64,000 nt of DNA. It comes from Halioglobus maricola (lineage in GTDB: Bacteria > Pseudomonadota > Gammaproteobacteria > Pseudomonadales > Halieaceae). Position numbers and translations under genes: made by a program. The stretch is taken from NCBI RefSeq assembly GCF_009388985.1, contig NZ_CP036422.1, positions 1,812,501 to 1,876,500 of the forward strand, written 5' to 3'. Shown here piece by piece: positions 34,526 through 43,861 of the stretch (position 1 is its first letter; each line of letters opens with the position of its first letter). The notes under the pieces are model-generated. The model ran no database searches. It was not told where the DNA came from and worked only from the letters and a program-made list of their open reading frames with translations.

Positions 34526-35143
34526 ATGGCTGAACAAAAAGCAACAAATGTGCACTGGCACGAAGGCGATATTACCCGTGAGCACCGCGAAAAGCTGCTG
34601 GGGCAGAAGGGCGCAACGCTCTGGTTTACTGGCCTGTCTGGCAGCGGCAAAAGCACCGTTGCGGTTGAGCTGGAAGGCATGCTGCACGAACGTGGCGTGG
34701 CCTGCTACCGTCTCGATGGCGACAACGTCCGTATGGGTATCAACAAGAACCTGGGTTTCTCAGCAGAGGACCGGGCTGAGAATATCCGCCGTATCGGTGA
34801 AGTGGCCAAGCTGTTCGTAGACAGCGGGCAGATCGCTTTGTCCAGTTTCGTGAGCCCTTATAAAGCAGACCGCGATGCTGTGCGAGCGCTACACGACGAG
34901 GCCGGTATGGATTTCATAGAGGTGTTCGTCGATTGTTCTCTGGAAGCCGCCGAAGCGCGTGACCCCAAGGGCCTGTACAAGAAAGCCCGCGCAGGCGAAA
35001 TCAAAAACTTTACCGGTATTGATGACCCTTACGAGGCGCCCGAAGCACCGGAACTACATTTGCACTCTGACCAGCAGTCGCTGGAAGAAGAAGTGAACCT
35101 CATTCTCGACCTGCTGCGCGAACGCGGCATCGTCACCAAGTAA
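34526..35143 (+). CDS. cysC: Adenylylsulfate (APS) kinase CysC
   Basis: Phosphorylates adenosine 5'-phosphosulfate to PAPS in the cytoplasm. 205 residues. P-loop GLSGSGKST is at about residues 36-44, [19 protein letters not shown] binds [18 protein letters not shown] and [25 protein letters not shown] complete the family signature. It is transcribed 13 bases upstream of sat, away from the LysR gene, with the dyad in the gap. A stand-alone kinase paired with Sat, rather than CysN fusion, is less common in gammaproteobacteria. Confidence 0.95.
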   Translation: MAEQKATNVHWHEGDITREHREKLLGQKGATLWFTGLSGSGKSTVAVELEGMLHERGVACYRLDGDNVRMGINKNLGFSAEDRAENIRRIGEVAKLFVDSGQIALSSFVSPYKADRDAVRALHDEAGMDFIEVFVDCSLEAAEARDPKGLYKKARAGEIKNFTGIDDPYEAPEAPELHLHSDQQSLEEEVNLILDLLRERGIVTK

Positions 35144-35156
35144 GCTGGAGAACATA

Positions 35157-36344
35157 ATGATCAAGCCCCATGGCTCAGACGAACTGAACCCGCGCTATGT
35201 ATATGACGATGCGCAGCGTACTGCCCTGATAGCGGAGGCCGAGGGCCTTCCCTCGCTCCTGCTCAACTCTGCCGCGGCGGCCAATGCTGTAATGCTCGGT
35301 GGCGGTTATTTCAATCCCCTGGACGGTTATATGACGCTCGCCGATGCCCTGAGCGTGGCTGAGAACATGACCACCAGCGCTGGCGTGTTTTTCCCTGTTC
35401 CCGTACTCAATATGACCGACGAAACGGGTATTGAAGCCGGCAGTCGTATAGCCTTGCGCGACCCGAATGTCGAAGGAAATCCGGTGCTCGCGATTATGGA
35501 TGTCGAGGGTGTTGAGTCTGTCAGCGACGAGCAGATTGATTTTATGGCGGAGAAGATCTTCCGTACTCTCGATGGTGATCACCCTGGCGTCGCGACGTTC
35601 AAAAGCCTGGGTAAGACCGTGCTGTCTGGCCCCATTCAGGTGCTCAACTTCTCCTACTTCCAGGCAGATTTCCCCGAGACCTTCCGCACCGCGGTTGAGA
35701 TACGTAATGAAATCGCCGAGCGCGGCTGGAACAAGGTTGTGGCATTCCAGACCCGCAATCCGATGCACCGGGCGCACGAAGAATTGTGCCGCATGGCCAA
35801 GGATGACCTGAATGCCGACGGTATCCTCATCCATATGCTGCTGGGCAAATTGAAGCCGGGCGATATCCCTGCGGATGTGCGCGATGCGTCGATTCGCAAG
35901 ATGGTTGACGTCTACTTCCCCGAGAATACCGTCATGATCACTGGTTATGGCTTCGACATGCTTTACGCTGGCCCGCGCGAGGCTGTACTGCACGCGGTGT
36001 TCCGTCAGAACTGTGGCTGTACTCACCTGATTGTCGGCCGCGATCACGCCGGTGTAGGCGACTACTACGGTGGTTTTGATGCCCAGACCATCTTCGATGA
36101 GGAAGTTGCCGACGACGCTTTGGAGCTGGAGATCTACAAGGCCGATCACACAGCCTACAGCAAGAAGTTGAACAAGGTTGTGATGATGCGCGACGCGCCT
36201 GATCACGCCAAGGAAGACTTTGTGCTTCTGTCGGGCACCGCCGTACGCGAAATGCTGGGCAAGGGTATCGCGCCTCCGCCCGAGTTCTCTCGCCCGGAAG
36301 TCGCCAAGATTCTGTCCGACTACTACCAGTCTCTGGATAGCTGA
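35157..36344 (+). CDS. sat: Sulfate adenylyltransferase (ATP sulfurylase), Sat type
   Basis: Homomeric ATP sulfurylase that activates sulfate to APS. 395 residues is the usual bacterial length. VAFQTRNPMHRAHEELCR holds the QTRNP and HRAH motifs of the active site; GRDHAGVGDYYGGFDAQ and LLSGTAVREMLGKGIAPPPEFSRPEV are the conserved downstream blocks. It lies between cysC and a DHH phosphoesterase gene (8-base gap) in an apparent operon, so together with CysC it makes PAPS. The direction (assimilation) is inferred from its partner kinase. Confidence 0.95.
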   Translation: MIKPHGSDELNPRYVYDDAQRTALIAEAEGLPSLLLNSAAAANAVMLGGGYFNPLDGYMTLADALSVAENMTTSAGVFFPVPVLNMTDETGIEAGSRIALRDPNVEGNPVLAIMDVEGVESVSDEQIDFMAEKIFRTLDGDHPGVATFKSLGKTVLSGPIQVLNFSYFQADFPETFRTAVEIRNEIAERGWNKVVAFQTRNPMHRAHEELCRMAKDDLNADGILIHMLLGKLKPGDIPADVRDASIRKMVDVYFPENTVMITGYGFDMLYAGPREAVLHAVFRQNCGCTHLIVGRDHAGVGDYYGGFDAQTIFDEEVADDALELEIYKADHTAYSKKLNKVVMMRDAPDHAKEDFVLLSGTAVREMLGKGIAPPPEFSRPEVAKILSDYYQSLDS

Positions 36345-36352
36345 TCGCGGCG

Positions 36353-37309
36353 ATGGACTACGACATATTCAATGGTGATGCCGATGGCATCTGTGCCTTG
36401 CTGCAACTGCGCAAGGCGGAGCCCCGGGAGGCCAAACTTGTCACCGGTGTTAAGCGTGATATTAACCTTCTTGGCAAAGTCGATGCACAATCAGGCGATC
36501 GTCTGACTGTGCTCGACGTTTCGATGGACAAGAATAAGGCGGGACTCGGGGCGGCACTCGAGGCGGGAGCCGAAGTGTTCTACGTCGACCATCACTTTCC
36601 CGGTGATGTCCCTGAACACGCCTCGCTGACGAGTATTATTAATGAGTCCCCCAATGTCTGTACGGCGGCGCTGGTCAATGGCCACCTCAAGGGCGCCTAT
36701 CTTGATTGGGCGGTTACCGGTGCGTTTGGTGACAATCTGAAAGAGACTGCGCGCAGCCTCGCCGGTGATCTGGACATTTCCGCTGCCGACCTGGATTTGC
36801 TGGAAAAATTGGGCACGTTTATTAACTACAACGGTTACGGCCCGGCGGTTGAAGATCTGCATTTTGATCCTGAGGCGCTCTATCTCCGTCTCTATCAAGC
36901 TGATAGCGCGTTGGAGTTCGCAACCGCATCTGCTGATTTTCGCACGCTGGCCGATGGCTATGCTCAGGATATGGGTGCTGCTGAAGCGCTTAGCCCGAGC
37001 ATGGAGACCAGCAAGGTGGCGCTCTACACGCTGCCCAATGAAGCCTGGGCGAGGAGAGTGAGCGGGGTGTTCAGCAATGATCTCGCGACCGCGCATCCTG
37101 AACGCGCCCATGCTGTGCTTACTGCGAAAGACAACGGCAACTTCCTGGTGAGTGTCCGTGCGCCTATGGTGAACAAGCAGGGTGCAGCTGAGCTGTGCAT
37201 GCAGTTCCCTACAGGTGGGGGCAGGGCGGGAGCTGCCGGCATAAATGATTTGCCAGCAGAACAGCTCGATGCGTTTGGTCGTGCCTTTGGAGAGGCCTAC
37301 GGCGCCTGA
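36353..37309 (+). CDS. DHH-superfamily phosphoesterase
   Basis: 318 residues. YDIFNGDADGICALLQL at residue 3 and VLDVSMDKN near residue 57 are the first metal-binding motifs, FYVDHHFPGD near residue 78 is the signature DHH motif, and the C-terminal DHHA1-like segment contains FPTGGGRAGAAGIN. Family members include NrnA oligoribonuclease/pAp phosphatases, RecJ and cyclic-dinucleotide phosphodiesterases. The gene sits 8 bases after sat in the cysC-sat unit, which makes removal of pAp, the by-product of PAPS use, an attractive role; this is inference only. It overlaps the next convergent gene by 13 bases. Confidence 0.85.
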   Translation: MDYDIFNGDADGICALLQLRKAEPREAKLVTGVKRDINLLGKVDAQSGDRLTVLDVSMDKNKAGLGAALEAGAEVFYVDHHFPGDVPEHASLTSIINESPNVCTAALVNGHLKGAYLDWAVTGAFGDNLKETARSLAGDLDISAADLDLLEKLGTFINYNGYGPAVEDLHFDPEALYLRLYQADSALEFATASADFRTLADGYAQDMGAAEALSPSMETSKVALYTLPNEAWARRVSGVFSNDLATAHPERAHAVLTAKDNGNFLVSVRAPMVNKQGAAELCMQFPTGGGRAGAAGINDLPAEQLDAFGRAFGEAYGA

Positions 37310-39639
37310 GTGTTACGCGGGGCCGGCGCCTCTGAGAGGCGCTGAACCTGGTCCACGAAGTGCCACGGCGCGAGCATGGGTTTGAGCTTGTTCGCGGGCA
37401 CTGGCGGGCTGAATAGATACCCCTGAAGGAAGCCGGCTCCGTTTTCAGACAAGAATTTGAACTGTGCGTGGGTCTCCACGCCAGTTACCAGCACTCTCAA
37501 TCCCAGGCTTCGTGCCATGGCGATGATCGCCACAATCAGTTTTGCTCCCGCTTCGCTGCGGCCACTGTCCAGCAGGAACTCCCGCGCGATCTTGATCTCG
37601 TCCAGCGGGTACTGGCTCAGGTAGGTGAGGGGAGAATAGCCCGTGCCAAAGTCATCCACGGAAAGGTAGATGCCAGTTTCTTTGAGCGCCTGCAGTGCCT
37701 CGACCGTCTCTTTGTCGTTGCTGGTCATAATGCTTTCGGTCAGCGCCAGCTCCAGTTGCTCAGGCGCAATATTGAACTGGCGGATCACCTCGCGGATTCG
37801 GCTAATGAACTCTGTGTCAAATTGCAGGGCTGAGATATTGATTGCTACTTTTTTGAGTTTTACGCCGGCACGGTTGAATGTCTGTACCTGACGGCAGGCC
37901 TCGACCAGTACCCAGTCCCCCAGCTCTTCGATAACACCGATCTCTTCCGCCAGGCGGATGAAATCGCCAGGGGGGATCATGCCTTCTTCCGGGTGCTCCC
38001 AGCGGAGTAGGGCTTCCACTCCGGCGACAGAGCCCGAGCGTGTGTCCACCTGAGGCTGGTAGTGCAGCGATAATTCATTGCGCTCAATAGCGCGGCGCAG
38101 GTCAGCTTCCAGACGCAGCCGATTCTGACCTTCCTCGCCCATGCCCGGGTTGTACACTTCGATACCGCTGCCCGTTGTTTTCTTGGCATGCCATTTGGCG
38201 ACGCTTGCCGCTTTGATGAGGTCTTCAACTTCAGCGCCGTGTTCAGGTGCCATGGCGATGCCGACAGCGGGCTTTATCACCAGCTCGTGTTCGTCGATAT
38301 TGAACGGCGTCTGTAAGGTCTGCATGATTCGGTCCGCCACTTGCAGAACCGCTGCTTCGGATTCGACTTCGTTCAGCACCACGGTGAACTCGTCGCCGCC
38401 AAGGCGCGACACAGCGATGTCTGCGTCGCTATTGATCAGATGGCCGATACTGTCGCTTTCACGTACAGCCCGGCTCAGGCGCTGGGCGACCTCTTGCAGC
38501 AGACGGTCACCCGTGGCGAGGCCGAGGGAGTCGTTAACCCGTTTGAACTCATCCAGATCTATAAAGAGCAGGGCCAGATTTTGCTTGTTGCGATGATTGA
38601 GCTTCAGTAGCAGATCAAGTTGCTCGCTGAAAAGCTGGCGATTGGGAAGCTGGGTCAGTTTGTCGTAGTTGGACATGTGATGCAGTCGACTGCGGGTCTT
38701 CTTTACCTCGCCGACGACTTTGTTGAGCTGGGCATTGCGTTCGGTCAGCTGCGATGTGCGTTGCTCCACTTTGAGGCTCAGCAAGCGGTTGCCGATTTCC
38801 TGTTCAGCCTTGAAGTTTTTGACACCACCGAGCACCGTATTGATGACGCGCGCCACATCCTGCATTTCTCCCGGGCCCTCAAGGTGCACTGGCCCCTTTA
38901 CTTCGCCGGCAGCGATGTCATCCGCCAGCTGGCCAAGTTGTTGCAGGGGGCGAGTGATGCGCCTTCCCACTAACCACCCGGCAATACTGCAGACGATAAC
39001 GAGCACGAGAATCCAAATGAATACCTTGCCCGCCTCCAATAGTGAGGCGGTGGCGAGTTCATTGCGATCGAGCAAGAGGTGCAGGTAGCCGATCACCCAT
39101 TGACTTTGACTGCGGTTGGGCGAGGTGAGGGCGATTGCAAAATCGGCTTCAGTCAGCCTGCGTTCGGCTGGATTGACGAGGGTGAATATCGGCAGGCTGA
39201 AGTAGGCCGGGGTGCTCTGGGGAATGACAGAGTTTAGCAGGGAAAGGTCTATGGGCTGCTGACTCCCGTCGAACGCGACAAGTACTTCGTCAAGGGTCAG
39301 GGCATCGCCTCGGACAGTCGTAAAGTCGGCGGGATTAAAAGTACGCGCGATGGGGTTATCGCGACTTACCAATTCTGTCCCGGTGTTGTTATAGATAATC
39401 GCGCCGGCAACGGCCGCTTGCTGGAAGAAGTCTTCCAGCGTCTCTTCCATGGCGGCAATATCGTTGCGATAGATGTGGAACTGCAGATCGGGCCTGGCCA
39501 GCAGCTGACTGGCAGAGCTACGGGTAAGCTGTTCCAGTTGGGTATGGTATTCACGCAGTCCGGTAACGGTGCTCGCAACGATTCCCATCAGCAGCGCACT
39601 GATCACGAAAACCAGATTGAGCCGGGTCGTCATACTCAT
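37297..39639 (-). CDS. Membrane GGDEF-EAL protein with HAMP domain
   Basis: 780 residues from ATG at 39639 with GGAG 9 bases upstream. Helix 1 (LVFVISALLMGIVASTVTG), a periplasmic sensor of about 160 residues, helix 2 (IWILVLVIVCSIAGWLVG) and HAMP (RRITRPLQQLGQLADDI) lead to a GGDEF domain with intact RLGGDEF, but with extra residues between the RESD I-site and RLGGDEF. The EAL domain has VEALLRW, NISALQF, ALTESIM and DDFGTGYS with lysine in EIKIA. The AEGVE glutamate is replaced: the segment reads LVTGVET, so the position equivalent to RocR Glu352 is Thr. Diguanylate cyclase activity is likely; phosphodiesterase activity is doubtful. Confidence 0.92.
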   Translation of the reverse strand: MSMTTRLNLVFVISALLMGIVASTVTGLREYHTQLEQLTRSSASQLLARPDLQFHIYRNDIAAMEETLEDFFQQAAVAGAIIYNNTGTELVSRDNPIARTFNPADFTTVRGDALTLDEVLVAFDGSQQPIDLSLLNSVIPQSTPAYFSLPIFTLVNPAERRLTEADFAIALTSPNRSQSQWVIGYLHLLLDRNELATASLLEAGKVFIWILVLVIVCSIAGWLVGRRITRPLQQLGQLADDIAAGEVKGPVHLEGPGEMQDVARVINTVLGGVKNFKAEQEIGNRLLSLKVEQRTSQLTERNAQLNKVVGEVKKTRSRLHHMSNYDKLTQLPNRQLFSEQLDLLLKLNHRNKQNLALLFIDLDEFKRVNDSLGLATGDRLLQEVAQRLSRAVRESDSIGHLINSDADIAVSRLGGDEFTVVLNEVESEAAVLQVADRIMQTLQTPFNIDEHELVIKPAVGIAMAPEHGAEVEDLIKAASVAKWHAKKTTGSGIEVYNPGMGEEGQNRLRLEADLRRAIERNELSLHYQPQVDTRSGSVAGVEALLRWEHPEEGMIPPGDFIRLAEEIGVIEELGDWVLVEACRQVQTFNRAGVKLKKVAINISALQFDTEFISRIREVIRQFNIAPEQLELALTESIMTSNDKETVEALQALKETGIYLSVDDFGTGYSPLTYLSQYPLDEIKIAREFLLDSGRSEAGAKLIVAIIAMARSLGLRVLVTGVETHAQFKFLSENGAGFLQGYLFSPPVPANKLKPMLAPWHFVDQVQRLSEAPAPRNTQAP

Positions 39640-39855
39640 ACGCTGCTCTCCCTGCGCGCGCGACGACCGCGAAGACAAAGCGCCTTGTGCCCCGGTACTG
39701 TTACAACTGCCATGTCACTTGTCCCGTTATGCCCCCTGTGCAAGGGAGTGCTGTATCGTCCGCGCGCAGTCCATCCTGTACATTGCGCGAGCAAATTATT
39801 GCAGCCAAATTACCACGAGCCATGCCCGCCGTGCAATGTGTTGCAGAGGCCCTGC

Positions 39856-40959
39856 CTATTCTTGCTGGGCGGGTGGCTGATCGCAGTAACCCTCTTCATT
39901 GCCGCCGTACCAGAAGAGGGGGTCGATCTCAGCATTGAGAGGCTGCTCGCGGGCCTGGCGATGAACCCAGTCGGGGGTGGACATCAGCGGTCGACCGATG
40001 GAAATGGCCTGGGCGTGCCCGCTGGCCAGGGCTGCGCGAGCGCTGGCAAGATCGTAACAGCCGTTGGCAACCAGATTGCCGCGATAGAGCTTACGCAGGT
40101 CCCCTGGCGTGAAGTCCAGTTCGCCCCCATCCCCTGTGTCGACTGCTAATGAGTCGAACCCTCGCTCAACGATTTCGAGGAAGGCGAGAGGGCGCTTGTC
40201 CAGCTCACGCACCGCGTGGGTGAATACGGTGCGCGGGTCGCTGTCGCTGCAGTCCCAGGTAACGGTGAAGGGCGACAGGCGCACTGACGTGCGGTCCGCA
40301 CCGATCGCTGTACTCACCGCGTCGGTGACTTCGAGCAGGAAGCGCGCCCGGTTCTCTACTGAGCCGCCATACTCGTCTTCGCGGCGATTAACGCCGTCGC
40401 GCAAAAACTGGTCGATCAGATAGCCGCTGGCAGCGTGAATCTGCACACCATCGAAACCCGCTTCAATGGCATTCAAGGCAGCCTGTCGATACTGTTCAAT
40501 AACCTCAGGAATTTCTTCCAGCGCGAGTGCTCGCGGAGGCGTGCAGGGCTCGAAACCATCGGCGGTGAAGGTGTTGATTTGTCCGGCGGTGGCCGAGGAG
40601 GAGACGGGTGCTTCACCTTCTGCCTGCATCTTGCTGTGTGAGACTCGCCCGACATGCCATATCTGGCAGATAATCCGCCCGCCGGCCGCATGTACCGCAT
40701 CCGTCACCCTGCGCCATCCTGCGATCTGCTCCTCCGTGTGGATGCCTGGTGTAGCGATCGAACCGGTGCCCTGGGGGGATATCTGGGTGGCCTCGGAAAT
40801 GATTAGCCCGGTGCCCGCCCGCTGCCGGTAGTACTCGACCACGGCATCTGTGGGGATGCGCTCCGGTGACCTTGCTCGGGTCATCGGGGCCATCAGAAAG
40901 TGATTGGCAAGGTCAAAGCTGCCCAGAGTGACTGGGGCAAATGGGTCGAGGGAGCTCAT
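39856..40959 (-). CDS. Old Yellow Enzyme family NADH:flavin oxidoreductase (NemA-like)
   Basis: 367 residues. FMN-dependent TIM-barrel ene-reductase. MAPMTRARSPERIPTDAVVEYYRQRA, WRRVTDAVHAAGGRIICQIWHVGR and RREDEYGGSVENRARF are family signatures, and the proton-donor tyrosine is in HAASGYLIDQF. The substrate-anchoring pair is normally HxxN (OYE1) or HxxH (NemA type) but here reads H-A-A-S. The second Old Yellow Enzyme in this window has the same change. Substrates of the family are alpha,beta-unsaturated carbonyls, nitro compounds or nitrate esters; the actual one is unknown. Confidence 0.92.
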   Translation of the reverse strand: MSSLDPFAPVTLGSFDLANHFLMAPMTRARSPERIPTDAVVEYYRQRAGTGLIISEATQISPQGTGSIATPGIHTEEQIAGWRRVTDAVHAAGGRIICQIWHVGRVSHSKMQAEGEAPVSSSATAGQINTFTADGFEPCTPPRALALEEIPEVIEQYRQAALNAIEAGFDGVQIHAASGYLIDQFLRDGVNRREDEYGGSVENRARFLLEVTDAVSTAIGADRTSVRLSPFTVTWDCSDSDPRTVFTHAVRELDKRPLAFLEIVERGFDSLAVDTGDGGELDFTPGDLRKLYRGNLVANGCYDLASARAALASGHAQAISIGRPLMSTPDWVHRQAREQPLNAEIDPLFWYGGNEEGYCDQPPAQQE

Positions 40960-41139
40960 CTATCGTTCCTGTATTAATCTAAGGCGAGAGTATTATTATG
41001 CGGATCGTTTGGCGACGCGCCAGTAGGGTAAAAGAATACCGCTTTGGGGTCTGCGCCCGCATACCGCATTGCGGCTACTGTTGTGGCCTACCACGACAAA
41101 CGGATATGCTTGGCGTTTTCCTCCAGGGTGTATTGCACA

Positions 41140-42864
41140 ATGATTGACCAGCTGCTCATAGTCGGGCTATTCGTCGCCCTGCTGGCCAGTCTCATATTTA
41201 CGGATTGGCCGGCGGTGTGGGTTTTCGTCGGATCGATGCTGGCGGCGTATTTTCTCGGGCTGGTAGAAACTGAGCAGGTTTTGGCCAAGGCGTCCAATAT
41301 GGGCCTGATGACGCTGATTCTGCTGTTGCTTGTATCGGTAGGGCTGGAAAAGTTGTCATGGCTGACGCGTTTGTCAGGCAAATTGATTTCATCTAACTAC
41401 GCTCTCAGTCTGTTGCGCCTGGGGACTGTCACGGCATTCTTCTCAGCGTTTGTAAACAATACCGCAGTCGTGGCGACACTGGCGCACACCGTGCGCAGCA
41501 ATCGGCATCATCCGGCGTCGCGTCTACTGATACCGCTTTCCTATGCCGCTATCCTCGGCGGCACTATGACTCTGATCGGTACGTCCACCAACCTGATTGT
41601 CAGTAGTTTTCTCGAAGATGCCACCGGACAGGGCCTGGCGTTTTTTGATTTTTTCCTGGTCGGATTCTCGGTCACGGTCGTGGGCCTGATTGTCATGCTG
41701 CTCAGCTCCAGTTTGTTGCCCCGCAGCGGCGGGGAGCAGATCGACATTAACGAATACCTGATCGAGGCAGAAGTCAGTGCCGATTCCGGCCTGGTTGGCA
41801 AGAGTATTCTGGACAATGGTTTGCGTGAATTGGAAGCCTTGTTCCTCGTTGAGATTGTCCGCGGAGATCATCTGGTGTCGCCGGTTGCCCCCTCCGAATT
41901 TATCGAGGCGGGCGACAAACTGATCTTCTCGGGCGATATCAAGCAGGTAAATGCACTGGAGTCTTTTCCAGGGCTGCATCTGTTTGCCATTGAAGAGGGA
42001 TTGCTGCGCGAGAATATGACGGAAGTGATCGTCATGCCCAACGCTTCAATCGAGGGCAAGACCATCAAGGACAGTGGCTTCCGATCACTGTTTGATGCGG
42101 CCGTTGTCGGTATGCGGCGCGGCGGTAAGCGTCTCTCTGGCAAGCTCGGCAATATCACGATCCAGGCGGGCGACAACCTGATGCTGGCCGTGGGTGCAGA
42201 CTTCAATGAACGGAAGAATCTGGATAAGAATTTTGTGGTGGTGGAGGACGCGGTGGGCGGAGCGAGCGCGACGCCGGCGCAGAATTACTTCATCACAGCT
42301 ACCCTGATAGCCGTTGTGGCCCTGGCGACAACGGGCATGGTCCCGCTGATCAAGGGTATGGCCTTTCTGCTGATCTGCATGCTGCTGATGGGCGTGGTGC
42401 GCGGGTCGGAATTGCGCCGCCGCTTCCCATTCGAGCTTTGGCTGATTATTACCTCGGCATTGACCCTGTCGCAGGCGCTAACCAATGCCGGCGCAGTGGC
42501 GGCCTTGTCGAACGTACTGCACGTCTATCTGGGTGAGCTGGGTCCCTGGGCGGCTATGGCCGGGATTTACTTCGGCACCCTGGTCCTCACCGAGTTGATG
42601 ACTAACAATGCCGCAGCGGCGTTGGCGTTTCCTGTTGCGTTCGGTCTTGCGGAAAGTTTTGGGATCGATGTCATGCCTTTGGTAATGGCTGTCGCGTTCG
42701 GCGCTAGCGCCAGTTTCCTGACCCCCTACGGCTATACCACAAACCTGATGGTGCAGAATATTGGCGGTTATAGTTTGGGCGACTACTTTCGCGCGGGCCT
42801 GCCGCTCTCGATCTGTTACTCGGCGACAGTGCTGTTGTTAATCCCGCTGGTCTTTCCCTTCTAG
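41140..42864 (+). CDS. SLC13/DASS-type permease with two RCK_C domains
   Basis: 574 residues from ATG at 41140; the first helix starts immediately (LLIVGLFVALLASLIF). N-terminal helices, with AFFSAFVNNTAVVATLAH and GTSTNLIVSSFL as the SNT/TNLI-like substrate motifs, are followed by two TrkA_C/RCK_C domains (residues about 200-370: LIEAEVSADSGLVGKSILDNG, VIVMPNASIEGKTIKDSGF), and then the second membrane half with LTNAGAVAALSNVL, ELMTNNAAAALAFP and LTPYGYTTNLMVQNIGG. The family moves sulfate, dicarboxylates or other anions with sodium. The sulfur genes are about 4 kb away, so sulfate is possible but unproven. It overlaps the convergent hydrolase gene by 4 bases. Confidence 0.92.
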   Translation: MIDQLLIVGLFVALLASLIFTDWPAVWVFVGSMLAAYFLGLVETEQVLAKASNMGLMTLILLLLVSVGLEKLSWLTRLSGKLISSNYALSLLRLGTVTAFFSAFVNNTAVVATLAHTVRSNRHHPASRLLIPLSYAAILGGTMTLIGTSTNLIVSSFLEDATGQGLAFFDFFLVGFSVTVVGLIVMLLSSSLLPRSGGEQIDINEYLIEAEVSADSGLVGKSILDNGLRELEALFLVEIVRGDHLVSPVAPSEFIEAGDKLIFSGDIKQVNALESFPGLHLFAIEEGLLRENMTEVIVMPNASIEGKTIKDSGFRSLFDAAVVGMRRGGKRLSGKLGNITIQAGDNLMLAVGADFNERKNLDKNFVVVEDAVGGASATPAQNYFITATLIAVVALATTGMVPLIKGMAFLLICMLLMGVVRGSELRRRFPFELWLIITSALTLSQALTNAGAVAALSNVLHVYLGELGPWAAMAGIYFGTLVLTELMTNNAAAALAFPVAFGLAESFGIDVMPLVMAVAFGASASFLTPYGYTTNLMVQNIGGYSLGDYFRAGLPLSICYSATVLLLIPLVFPF

Positions 42865-43715
42865 TGGCTGCCGGTACTCAAGCCGGCTAGCCATTGGGCG
42901 ATACAGGCGCTGGTGCCCTCTGGGCTGCGCGCCCAATTCACATGACCCAAATATTCTCCCTGCTCTTCAGCTCCCAGGCTGACACGGCTTACGTTGGCAC
43001 CGCTAAGCGGAGAGAGGGCGCGCTCGATGGCCGCCTGGGTGGCGAAATTATCCTGTTCGAATGCTATCGCCAGCACTGAGCCGGTAAAGGCACCTGCTAC
43101 CGCGATATTGGTGTGGCCGTCGTAATCGAAGCTTCCGCTCAAACACCACTGACGCCACTGCATCATCATGCCAATTGATTCGCGGGATCCGAAGCCCATG
43201 AGGCCGCCGGGGTAATAGCCCGGTGCCAGTTTGAACAGCGGCATAACGGTGCACAGAAAACGCAACAGGAGCCGTTCCTTGCCTGGATAGTCAAGGTAGT
43301 GTGGAAACGCGCAGGCCAGATGCAGGACGCCCGCAAGTCGCGAAGGCGCACGTCCTGCGTAAATAGTGCTCAGGTGGCCGCCAAGGCTGTGGCCGCCCAA
43401 TACAATTTTGCAGCCGGGGGATTGGAGTTCTAACCAATCCAGCGCGGCGGGAATATCGAATTCCAGTAAGTCGTCGAGAGAGAACTGGCAGCTGTAGCTG
43501 GGCCGCAGGGCGCTGTTGCCGTGGCCGCGCTGCTCCATTACCGCAACGCTGTGGCCTCGGTCGCACAGCTGTTCGGCGAGCCTGCGGTAAAGCTTTGCCT
43601 GGATGCCGAGCGCGGGTAGCAATAGCAACACGGTGCCCGTGCCTGTGGCCGGGTACCAGTAGAGGGGGATCGTCGTGCCGTCGCCGGCTGTAATTTCCTG
43701 GATGGGGTCGTTCAT
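42861..43715 (-). CDS. Alpha/beta hydrolase
   Basis: 284 residues from ATG at 43715 (GAGGGC before it). The oxyanion strand is VLLLLPALGIQAKLYRRLAEQL, followed by AVMEQRGHGNSA and the nucleophile elbow LGGHSLGGHLST at about residue 107, placing the catalytic serine. The late segment YLGHVNWAR carries the probable catalytic histidine. The protein has no signal peptide. It resembles cytoplasmic serine aminopeptidase/lysophospholipase-like hydrolases; the substrate is unknown. It converges with the permease gene and diverges from the SnoaL-like gene. Confidence 0.85.
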   Translation of the reverse strand: MNDPIQEITAGDGTTIPLYWYPATGTGTVLLLLPALGIQAKLYRRLAEQLCDRGHSVAVMEQRGHGNSALRPSYSCQFSLDDLLEFDIPAALDWLELQSPGCKIVLGGHSLGGHLSTIYAGRAPSRLAGVLHLACAFPHYLDYPGKERLLLRFLCTVMPLFKLAPGYYPGGLMGFGSRESIGMMMQWRQWCLSGSFDYDGHTNIAVAGAFTGSVLAIAFEQDNFATQAAIERALSPLSGANVSRVSLGAEEQGEYLGHVNWARSPEGTSACIAQWLAGLSTGSH

Positions 43716-43861
43716 GCCCTCGACACTATAACTATCTGAACCTGAACGCCAGAAAATCGCCCTGAAGCCAAATGACAAGCGTTGTGAGCGAAGCTGTCGT
43801 TGACCAGCTTCGTGTCGGCCTTCTATGCTCAGTGCCATAGAAAATGTGCTCAGGTGACACA

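Noticed and set aside
35175..36206. 343-codon open frame opposite sat
   Set aside because: Antisense shadow of a gene with intact ATP sulfurylase motifs.
39640..39855. Cys-rich plus-strand frame (CPLC, CPPC) between the GGDEF-EAL and OYE genes
   Set aside because: It continues as antisense into the OYE gene and has no convincing start.
40998..41147. 49-codon cysteine-rich frame from ATG at 40998, ending over the permease start
   Set aside because: No ribosome site precedes it and it overlaps the permease start; nothing supports coding.
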